Shown: piece after piece, positions 6,767 to 12,943 of the stretch | Layout of the letters: the number at the start of each line of letters is the position of its first letter | How positions within the stretch are numbered: position 1 is the stretch's first letter | DNA from: Planctomyces sp. | Lineage (GTDB): Bacteria > Planctomycetota > Planctomycetia > Planctomycetales > Planctomycetaceae | Direction: 5' to 3' | NCBI GenBank assembly: GCA_005809115.1 | Contig: SYLK01000765.1 | Location: forward strand, 1-12,943 | Length of the DNA: 12,943 bases | Program-made: the position numbers and the translations under genes | The notes under the pieces: model-generated | Told to the model about the DNA's origin: nothing | Database searches by the model: none | What the model saw: the letters and a program-made list of their open reading frames with translations, nothing else

Positions 6767-7292
6767 AGGCATGCAGGCGGCGCAGACCACGCGTCTGGCG
6801 TTCCGTGTTGATCCAGGCCAGACCTTCCGCCACGCGACTGACGAAGCGGATCAGCTGAGTGGCCGAGCAGCCAAGCGCTGCAGCCGCTCGAGCCACATCG
6901 AACTCTTTGGCCTGAATCGCGTCCAGAGCTTCGGCCAGCATGGCCGGAAAGTCCGCATGGCCTTCACTGCAGGCGATCCGCTGCTGCTGACATCGCTGAG
7001 TCCACAGGTCACTGGGCGTCACTTCGGCGGATCGTGCCACACGCACGCGCACCGCGAGCAGCAGTCGCAGACGATCGACGGCCACTCTCCGGTTCGCCTC
7101 CTGACTGCGACGCTCCGCCGCAAAAGCCACGATTCCCGTGGGCTGATGCACGATCTCAATGGCGGTTTCCACTTTGTTCCGATGCTGACCACCGGGCCCT
7201 CCATGCCGCGTCCGCCTCACAATGCAGTCCTGCAGCAGTCGCTTCTCCGGCCAGCTCGCCGGATGCCCCGTGTCCGGCGCCTCTGTCGCCAT
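6765..7292 (-). CDS. Peptide chain release factor-like protein with GGQ motif
   Basis: A 175-residue protein from the ATG at 7292; a TTG at 7310 would add six residues. The N-terminal part is a class-I release-factor catalytic domain: RRTRHGGPGGQHRNKVETAIEIVHQPTG, with the GGQ at residues 34-36, the loop that triggers peptidyl-tRNA hydrolysis in the ribosomal peptidyl-transferase centre. The codon-recognition domains of RF1/RF2 (PxT/SPF) are absent, as in ArfB/ICT1/C12orf65-type rescue factors. Unlike ArfB, which ends in a short basic tail, it carries about 90 further residues. These contain a helical segment (FPAMLAEALDAIQAKEF) and a helix-turn-helix-like stretch (DVARAAAALGCSATQLIRFVSR, about 132-153). 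The end is basic (ERQTRGLRRLHA). Proteins of this layout are known in the PVC group as release-factor-like proteins; function in ribosome rescue is inference. The haem-protein gene ends 54 bp upstream on the same strand, so cotranscription is plausible. Confidence 0.88.
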   Translation of the reverse strand: MATEAPDTGHPASWPEKRLLQDCIVRRTRHGGPGGQHRNKVETAIEIVHQPTGIVAFAAERRSQEANRRVAVDRLRLLLAVRVRVARSAEVTPSDLWTQRCQQQRIACSEGHADFPAMLAEALDAIQAKEFDVARAAAALGCSATQLIRFVSRVAEGLAWINTERQTRGLRRLHA

Positions 7293-7346
7293 CTGTGCCG
7301 GATCCCGCAAGAAATCGCCCGAAGTGGTGATCGTGACCGCAAAATA

Positions 7347-10300
7347 TCACAGAGACTGCAGGTAGCTGTACAGATCAGCCAGCGCCGCCGCATTCAGCCC
7401 CTTCAGCAGCCCCGCGGGCATCAATGAAACCCGCTGCCGATGCTGCGTCTCGATGTCGTCGCCCTCCAGTCGGTAGGTCCGGTGTGCCGCATCCCGCAAC
7501 AGCATCCCGTCGGCAGACTCGTAGACGATCAGCCCCGTATACGATCGGCCGCTCCGCGTCAGCACAGTCGTCGTCTGATAGCGCGGAGAGATATCCCGAT
7601 CCGGATCAACGACCGCGGCAAACAGGTCATCTCGCGAGAACCGTCGTGTCACGCCTGTCAGGTCGGGACCCAGCGCCAGCCGCCCGCCATGACACCGGGC
7701 ACAGGAAATCCGCTCGAACAGTCGGCGACCGCGCTGGGCATCACCCGCCATCCAGTCGACGTCCGGCAGCAGCGCCAGGACAACCCTGGCCGAATCCTCG
7801 TCGTGAGCCTCCTGATAGTCGGGATATTTCTTCTGCAGTGCGGCGTGCCACTCCTGCATGGATTCCGGCTGCGGCCGGTGTCCTTCGGCGCTGAATACGA
7901 ACGGCGTCGTGAGTCCCGTGTTGTTCTGCAGCAGCCGCATCACGGTCTCGCGCAGGCGAAACTCACGCTCATCCGTCACCAGTCGTCGCGCAGTCCGAAT
8001 CAGCCGGAACTGTTCCTCCGGGCTGTTACTCCGCGGCAGTTTCGTCAGGGCCTGCACGCAGGCTTCCACGGCGTTCAGCTGAGGAGAATCGAGGCCGTTC
8101 AGAAAATGTGCGCGGTCTTCCCTGATGGGCGCTTCCGCCAGCACGATCAGCACGGCATCGCGCACCGACAGATTCTCCAGCTGGTCCCGCAGCAGCTGGC
8201 GGTGTTCCGGCTGTGACGATTCACCCAGCAGAAAAACCACGTCGTTCGTCCACTGGTATTCCGGATCCGCGCTGATCGTGGCGACAAATCGGCCGATGAC
8301 TTCCGGCAACGACTCCTGTGTCACCTTCGCGGTAAAGAGCGTGTGGCCCGGCTGACCAAGCAGCGGCTGTCCCGGGATGAGATGCGGCAGCGCCGGATCG
8401 ACACGACACAGAGCCGCGAAAAGTTCCCCGATCCGGTCATCCCAGCTGGTGTCCTGGCGCATTCCGCGCTGCCGGATCTTGACGTCGATCGCGACGAGTG
8501 CCTGCGCGATGGCGCGGCTTTCCTCTTCGCTCCGTTCCAGCTCAAACTGCGCCAGGGCGGCCAGCCGGTGGATATCATCCGCCGGTGAGGAAGAACTCGT
8601 GATTCCGGCCAGAATGCGACTGAACAGCTCGCGGTTCAGAGGAGTTGTCATGGCAAACACACGAATCAGCTCATAGTCCAGCTCGTCGTCGCCGGAGGGA
8701 TAACTGTCGGCCAGACTTGCCCGCAGCGGATTCAATTCCAGGTCGAAGTCAGCCAGGGCTCCCCGCGACGTGTAGCTGTCCAGCACCGCCGCGCGACCCG
8801 GCGTCGGCCCCACATCTCCCAGAGCCAGCTGCAGCAGACGAACCGCTTCACGGCGAAGTTCCACCGGCTGCTGTGCGTCGGTAATCACGGTCACCGCCAG
8901 CTGAGCCGCCGGAATGCTGACGGACGATGACCGCAGCTGTGCACCCAGATGCAGCCACACCCGGCCGCGCAGATCGCCGCCCGGCAGTGACGACATCCGC
9001 GATCGCTGCGACTGTGTCAGCTTTGAAGTCAGTTGAGCTGCCATCAGACGCACTTCGCGGCTGTCCGAGCTGAGACAGGTCGCAATCTGTGGCAGAAAGT
9101 CTTCCAATACAGCGCCGTCTGCCGTCACAAGGGCCTCCAGAGCGCACCGCTGCACCAGCGGATCGGCATCCTGCAGCAGCGGTCCCACGATCTGACTGTC
9201 CGGCGCCTCCGGGCGGCTGCGACCCGCCGCCCACGCGGCTCTGGCCCTCACCCGGGATGACGTCGCCCGGATCAGATCCGGCGCCATCGCTGCATCCACC
9301 CCCCCGAACTGCTCGACCAGAATCTCGATGGCACGCATCCGTTCGGCAGCGGACCGCGAGTTGTCCAGCGCAGCCGCACGGAACATGTCGCCTCCCAGCT
9401 TCGTGGCCAGCGGAACCCACGTGGCCCGTGACCAGCTGCTCAGCGGCTGCTCAATCGTCAGAACCCGGTCCAGGCGGTCCCTGGCAGTGTTCCGCGGAAC
9501 CTGAGGAGCCGGGCGGTTCTCACCAGCCGCCCGGACAATACGAAAGACGCTGCCCCGCGTCCCGCGACCTCCCACACTGACGTACAGACTGCCGTCCGGC
9601 GCCACTTCCAGATCGGTTGGTGCAAAACCGAACTGATCCTGACCAGCGGCAAACGACACCGGCTGAGATTTCCAGCCGCCACCGTCCGACTCCAGCGGCA
9701 ACACGTCAATCCGCCCCAGTGTCCAGTCCAGAACAAACAACGCGCCACGATACTCGTCCGTAAACTGCGAATGCTGGTAACACACCACCCCCGTGGGAGA
9801 TCCGCGCCCGAAGGCTGCGATGACCGGGGGCATGTCGGCGAACCGCTCCGGACGCTTCCAGCCGGCCGACACCCATCCGGCATGTGACATCGGCAGGATC
9901 TGAAACACCCGCGTCGGAAGATACCAGGGAAGCGAAATGTCTCGCTCGTCATCGCTGTCATACGTAAACAGATCCCCCGTCACGCTAAAGGCAAAGTCAT
10001 AGGCGTTCCTCAGACCATCCGCCACAATCTCCCCCCCGGACAGATCCGGCTTCAGTCGCATCAGGACGCCATTCACCGGATTCCGCAGTGGAGACGTCGC
10101 GAGTGTGGCATATGCTCCTGTCACACCAGCCGTGTTGCCGGCAATCACATACCACCATCCGTCCGGCCCCCGCTGAATCGAGTGCACATGATGTTCGCCG
10201 CCGGCGGCGATTCGCAGAAACACCTCAGCCGGCCCGTCGGCCACATCGTCGCGATTGTCGTCACGAAAGACCTGCAGACCGTCGTCACCGGAACACAGCA

Positions 10301-10691
10301 GACTCCGACCGGACCAGTACATCCCCTGGGCTCCCGTCTTCGGCAGGTCGACGAACTGCCGGAATGAATCCGCCCGTCCGTCGCTGTCACCATCAATCAG
10401 AATGCGAATGTAGCCGGGCCCCGAAACCACTACCCGACCCGCAGAATCGATCGTCAGACTGTGAATATCATGCGCCAGATCGTCGTCCGCAAAGTGTTCC
10501 ACCCGGAAACCTTCCGGAACACGGATTCCGGGTGCACCGGCTGCAGTTTCCGGCGTGTCGGCTCGCGTTCCGGGCGCCGCAGCCTGGCAGAACGCCAGCA
10601 GCTGCAGCCAGATCAGCAGAGCACAGCAGGAGACTGTCGGACGCATCGCGGCGGAGATGTCACTGCCCCGCGGAAACTCACGGACCTGCAT
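7347..10691 (-). CDS. PVC-type haem-binding CxxCH protein: beta-propeller, HEAT-like repeats, cytochrome c-like domain
   Basis: A very large exported protein of 1114 residues. The ATG at 10691 is chosen because AAAGGTGA ends 4 nt upstream; a GTG at 10754 would add 21 residues without support. Residues 16-39 form the signal peptide (MRPTVSCCALLIWLQLLAFC, then QAAA). Residues about 56-388 are a membrane-bound/soluble-dehydrogenase-type beta-propeller, seen in VPEGFRVEHFA, DGDSDGRAD, GPDGWWYVIAGN, DGLRNAYDFAF..GDLFTYDSDDERD, LPWYLPTRV and PTDLEVAPDGSLYVS. Residues about 400-950 are helical and HEAT-like (paired Ala/Leu-rich helices, for example ADPLVQRCALEALV). The C-terminus has a covalent haem-binding motif CARCH (997-1001), GPDLTGVTRRFSRDDLFAAVVDPDRDI, and SLMPAGLL with Met about residue 1091 as likely second axial ligand. 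This combination is the PVC-type domain protein, large paralogous families in planctomycetes thought to oxidise sugars or alcohols in the periplasm. The substrate is not known. Confidence 0.93.
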   Translation of the reverse strand: MQVREFPRGSDISAAMRPTVSCCALLIWLQLLAFCQAAAPGTRADTPETAAGAPGIRVPEGFRVEHFADDDLAHDIHSLTIDSAGRVVVSGPGYIRILIDGDSDGRADSFRQFVDLPKTGAQGMYWSGRSLLCSGDDGLQVFRDDNRDDVADGPAEVFLRIAAGGEHHVHSIQRGPDGWWYVIAGNTAGVTGAYATLATSPLRNPVNGVLMRLKPDLSGGEIVADGLRNAYDFAFSVTGDLFTYDSDDERDISLPWYLPTRVFQILPMSHAGWVSAGWKRPERFADMPPVIAAFGRGSPTGVVCYQHSQFTDEYRGALFVLDWTLGRIDVLPLESDGGGWKSQPVSFAAGQDQFGFAPTDLEVAPDGSLYVSVGGRGTRGSVFRIVRAAGENRPAPQVPRNTARDRLDRVLTIEQPLSSWSRATWVPLATKLGGDMFRAAALDNSRSAAERMRAIEILVEQFGGVDAAMAPDLIRATSSRVRARAAWAAGRSRPEAPDSQIVGPLLQDADPLVQRCALEALVTADGAVLEDFLPQIATCLSSDSREVRLMAAQLTSKLTQSQRSRMSSLPGGDLRGRVWLHLGAQLRSSSVSIPAAQLAVTVITDAQQPVELRREAVRLLQLALGDVGPTPGRAAVLDSYTSRGALADFDLELNPLRASLADSYPSGDDELDYELIRVFAMTTPLNRELFSRILAGITSSSSPADDIHRLAALAQFELERSEEESRAIAQALVAIDVKIRQRGMRQDTSWDDRIGELFAALCRVDPALPHLIPGQPLLGQPGHTLFTAKVTQESLPEVIGRFVATISADPEYQWTNDVVFLLGESSQPEHRQLLRDQLENLSVRDAVLIVLAEAPIREDRAHFLNGLDSPQLNAVEACVQALTKLPRSNSPEEQFRLIRTARRLVTDEREFRLRETVMRLLQNNTGLTTPFVFSAEGHRPQPESMQEWHAALQKKYPDYQEAHDEDSARVVLALLPDVDWMAGDAQRGRRLFERISCARCHGGRLALGPDLTGVTRRFSRDDLFAAVVDPDRDISPRYQTTTVLTRSGRSYTGLIVYESADGMLLRDAAHRTYRLEGDDIETQHRQRVSLMPAGLLKGLNAAALADLYSYLQSL

Positions 10692-10797
10692 GGACTCACC
10701 TTTCAATGATCGCCCGACGCGTGAAACGTCCGGGAGAAGAACCACGCCGGCCACCCGCGAAAATCCGTTTCGTCAGTCTCTGTGCGTCAGATTCTGA

Positions 10798-10827
10798 ATG
10801 ATACTGGTAACCGGCACCACGCGGCAA
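10798..10827 (-). promoter_or_regulatory. Candidate sigma-70-like promoter for the haem-protein gene
   Basis: On the minus strand, TTGCCG (10827-10822) is followed after 18 bp by TATCAT (10803-10798), matching five of six -10 consensus bases. It would give a leader of about 100 nt before the ATG at 10691. The -35 element lies inside the first unit of the 13-bp tandem repeat. This is pattern matching only; planctomycete promoters are poorly defined. Confidence 0.3.
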
Positions 10828-10853
10828 CACCACGCGGCAACACCACGCCGCCA
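10815..10853. repeat. 13-bp tandem repeat (about three units) in the divergent promoter region
   Basis: caccacgcggcaa occurs at 10815-10827 and 10828-10840, identical in both. A diverged third unit, caccacgccgcca, follows at 10841-10853. The repeat sits between the divergently transcribed haem-protein and Mg2+ ATPase genes and overlaps the candidate -35 of the former. Tandem 13-bp units of this kind could be regulator-binding sites, but they could also be slippage products. Confidence 0.7.
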
Positions 10854-11177
10854 GAGGGGCGGAGCGATGAACTCTGGTTTTATCACAGCGCGCTCAAATG
10901 GCGCGAAGACCTCCTTTGAATACAATCCCGATCGCAGCCGCCGGGATCCGCAGTCACTGACGGCCGTGGAGTGAGTTGTATTCGTGGTGGCTGCCGGCGC
11001 AGGAGCCAGCCCGCACCGGACTTCGTCGGGCTGATCTGCTGGAACTCCTCAAAAAACGAGACTGCGGCACACCGTGGATACAGAGCGCACACATCCGAGA
11101 ACTCGTTCGACGCACAGAGCTGGCGCCAGCAGCCGTGCGACCGCGCCGGTTCCATTACTGCTTCCGGGAGTCATCGC
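10854..11177 (+). promoter_or_regulatory. Upstream region and long leader of the Mg2+ ATPase gene
   Basis: No gene is supported in this stretch of about 324 bp. TACAAT at 10921-10926 is a five-of-six match to a -10 hexamer on the plus strand, without a convincing -35. If used, it would leave a 5' leader of about 245 nt before the GTG at 11178. Two dyads lie in the region. CGCGC (10889-10893) and GCGCG (10901-10905) flank a 7-nt spacer just upstream of that -10. The perfect 12-bp palindrome GCTGGCGCCAGC lies at 11119-11130, about 48 nt before the start codon. mgtA genes in other bacteria are often controlled through long leaders that sense Mg2+. Neither a match to the M-box riboswitch nor an enterobacterial-type leader peptide was recognised. 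Confidence 0.35.
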
Positions 11178-12943
11178 GTGGAACTGACGGATCAAACGGT
11201 TCTGGCTGCTTACTGGAGCATGTCGCCCGAGCAGCTTCTGACCGGGCTGAATTCCGCGCCGCAGGGACTCAGTCAGGCAGACGCGGAACGGCGTCTGCAG
11301 CACTTTGGACCGAACGTCATCAGAGCCGCGAGCACCACGACCCCGTTCGGGCTGTTTCTCAGCCAGTTCCGGAGTCCGCTGGTGCTGATTCTGGTTTTCG
11401 CCGCTGTGATATCCGCCATTGCCGGCGAATGGCCGGACGCAGTCATCGTGCTGGCCGTGGTGTTCGGCAGCACGACACTGGGGTTTGTGCAGGAATACCG
11501 GGCCAGTGGCGCCATCGAAAAGCTGCGATTCCGAGTGACTCTCAAGTCCAGTGTCGTGCGGGATGGTCAGCCGTGCGTGGAACTGGCCTCGAAAGTGATG
11601 CCCGGAGACGTCGTACTGCTCTCGGCCGGCAGCCTGATTCCGGCGGACGGAATCGTTCTGGAGGCACACGACCTGTTTGTGAACCAGGCCGTGCTGACCG
11701 GTGAAGTTTTTCCGGTGGAAAAGAAGCCGGGCGCAGTCGCGGTCAGCGCCAGTCTGACGGAGCGTGTCAACTGCGTCTTCATGGGAACCAGCGTGCGAAG
11801 TGGCACGGGCCGCGTTCTGATTGTACAGACAGCCGAGGAAACCGTGTTCGGTCAGGTGGCCGAGCGACTCAGGCTGCGGCCGCCGGAGACGGAGTTTGAA
11901 CGCGGCGTCCAGCGGTTTGGGGGTCTGCTCACTCGGATCATGCTGGCCATGGTTGTCGTTGTCCTGGCGGTCAACGTCATTCGCGAAAAGTCGGCCCTGG
12001 ATTCACTGCTGTTCGCGCTGGCACTGGCCGTGGGGCTGACCCCCGAACTCCTGCCGGCCATCATCAGCATCACGCTGGCACATGGCGCACAGCGGATGGC
12101 AAAACGTGGCGTGATCGTCAGGAGACTGAATGCAATCGAGAACTTTGGCAGCATGGAGATCTTATGCACCGACAAGACCGGGACACTGACGGAGGGCAAA
12201 GTCGCGCTCAGGGAGGCATGCGACCCCCGGGGTCAGCCGTCCTCCGCAGTACTCCGCTATGCATCGCTCAACGCACTCCATCAGACCGGACTGAACAATC
12301 CCCTTGACGATGCCCTCAATTCCGCCGCTCAGCAGACTGGCCTGGACCTGACCGTCGAGCAGAAGGTGGATGAGATCCCGTATGACTTTGTTCGCAAGCG
12401 GCTGAGCGTCGTCGTCGCCGATCAGCAGGGAGCCCGGACCCTGATCACAAAGGGAGCCCTCGTGAATGTGCTGCAGTCATGCAGTTTTGTTCAATCGACC
12501 GACACAGTCCACCCGCTGGACGACGCAACGCGAAGTGATCTGGGCGAGCGATACCGCCAGTGGAGCAGCCAGGGTTTTCGCGTGCTGGGCGTGGCCGTAA
12601 AATCGATCGATGCGACGACGGAGGCGTATTCACGTTCAGACGAATGCGACCTGCGGTTCGCCGGATTCCTGCTGTTTTTCGATCCGCCCAAAGCCGATGT
12701 CGCCCGCACGATTCAGGATCTCGGCGAACTCGGTGTCCGGCTCAAGATCATCACCGGCGACAACCAGCTGGTGGCGCGGCATGTGGCTGAGGCGATCCGT
12801 CTTCCGGCGGGGGGCCTGCTGACGGGAACTGACCTGAACCTCATGGGGGATGAGGCTCTCTGGCACGCGGCCCCACGGACCTCCGTCTTCGCCGAAGTGG
12901 ACCCCAACCAGAAGGAACGCATTATACTGTCCCTGCAGAAAAC
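11178..12943 (+). CDS. Magnesium-translocating P-type ATPase (MgtA/MgtB type), C-terminus outside the window
   Basis: The frame opens at GTG 11178, with GGGAG ending 7 nt upstream, and runs open to the right edge for 588 codons. Domains in order: cation-ATPase N-terminal domain (about 9-48, AYWSMSPEQLL..GLSQADAERRL..FGPN), TM1/TM2 (about 67-103), actuator domain with TGE at 174-176 (LTGEVFPVEK), TM3/TM4 (about 251-300) with the ion-path motif VGLTPELLP (285-293), then the P domain with the phosphorylated Asp332 in CTDKTGT (330-336). The N domain includes TKGA (424-427), followed by TGDN (526-529) and VDPNQKERII. VGLTPELLP and the following VIVRRLNAIENFGSMEILCTDKTGTLT are diagnostic of Mg2+ importers (P3B class). 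The GDGxNDxxAL hinge and TM5-TM10 are not in the window. The residue after TGE is Val, where many P-type ATPases have Ser or Ala. The gene is divergent from the haem-protein gene and would import Mg2+ across the inner membrane. Confidence 0.93.
   Translation, partial: MELTDQTVLAAYWSMSPEQLLTGLNSAPQGLSQADAERRLQHFGPNVIRAASTTTPFGLFLSQFRSPLVLILVFAAVISAIAGEWPDAVIVLAVVFGSTTLGFVQEYRASGAIEKLRFRVTLKSSVVRDGQPCVELASKVMPGDVVLLSAGSLIPADGIVLEAHDLFVNQAVLTGEVFPVEKKPGAVAVSASLTERVNCVFMGTSVRSGTGRVLIVQTAEETVFGQVAERLRLRPPETEFERGVQRFGGLLTRIMLAMVVVVLAVNVIREKSALDSLLFALALAVGLTPELLPAIISITLAHGAQRMAKRGVIVRRLNAIENFGSMEILCTDKTGTLTEGKVALREACDPRGQPSSAVLRYASLNALHQTGLNNPLDDALNSAAQQTGLDLTVEQKVDEIPYDFVRKRLSVVVADQQGARTLITKGALVNVLQSCSFVQSTDTVHPLDDATRSDLGERYRQWSSQGFRVLGVAVKSIDATTEAYSRSDECDLRFAGFLLFFDPPKADVARTIQDLGELGVRLKIITGDNQLVARHVAEAIRLPAGGLLTGTDLNLMGDEALWHAAPRTSVFAEVDPNQKERIILSLQK

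Noticed and set aside
10854..11177. M-box (ykoK) Mg2+ riboswitch ahead of the Mg2+ ATPase
   Set aside because: The conserved M-box core sequences were not found by eye. A covariance-model search (Rfam RF00380) would settle it; a significant hit would overturn this.
10976..11704. A TTG-started plus-strand frame overlapping the start of the Mg2+ ATPase
   Set aside because: Most of it lies out of frame inside the ATPase coding sequence. Its first 60 codons (LRRADLLELLKKRDC region) read slightly like protein but match no family I recognise, and there is no good start codon.

Overview
The window most likely comes from a member of the Planctomycetota, probably class Planctomycetia. The strongest sign is a giant secreted protein with a soluble-dehydrogenase-type beta-propeller, a long helical-repeat region and a C-terminal CxxCH haem domain of the PVC (Planctomycetes-Verrucomicrobia-Chlamydiae) type. 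Supporting signs are a degenerate serine/threonine-kinase-like protein with a C-terminal membrane anchor, a signal-peptide protein rich in Pro, Tyr and Gln, a release-factor-like GGQ protein, and GC-rich DNA with several GTG starts and weak Shine-Dalgarno sequences. This is inferred from family knowledge, not from a database search.

Layout, left to right. Seven genes lie on the minus strand and one on the plus strand. (1) 1-152: the first 50 codons of a membrane protein, probably an RND/MMPL-type transporter. (2) 382-1638: a secreted Pro/Tyr/Gln-rich protein with an internal 18-bp tandem repeat. (3) 1891-2883: a tail-anchored pseudokinase. (4) 2952-4649: a four-domain S1 RNA-binding protein. 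(5) 4988-6556: an AbgT-family transporter. (6) 6765-7292: a GGQ release-factor-like protein. (7) 7347-10691: the PVC-type haem-binding dehydrogenase-like protein. (8) 11178-12943, plus strand: a magnesium-translocating (MgtA-type) P-type ATPase. Its frame is open to the right edge, so the hinge and later membrane segments are missing.

Transcription units. The 7347-10691 and 6765-7292 genes are separated by only 54 bp and could be one transcript. The S1 gene and the pseudokinase gene are also close, 68 bp or less depending on the pseudokinase start, and may be cotranscribed. A hairpin with a T-tract at 1828-1852 separates the pseudokinase from the Pro-rich gene. The divergent region 10692-11177 separates the haem-protein gene from the Mg2+ ATPase. 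It carries a 13-bp tandem repeat overlapping a candidate promoter, and a leader of about 200 nt or more ahead of the ATPase.

The genes do not form an obvious single pathway. The window reads as ordinary planctomycete chromosome, with no mobile element, CRISPR array, tRNA or rRNA. The points most worth a second look are the pseudokinase next to the S1 protein, the GGQ protein with a helix-turn-helix-like tail, the tandem repeats in the divergent promoter region, and several dyads, two of which contain or overlap stop codons.
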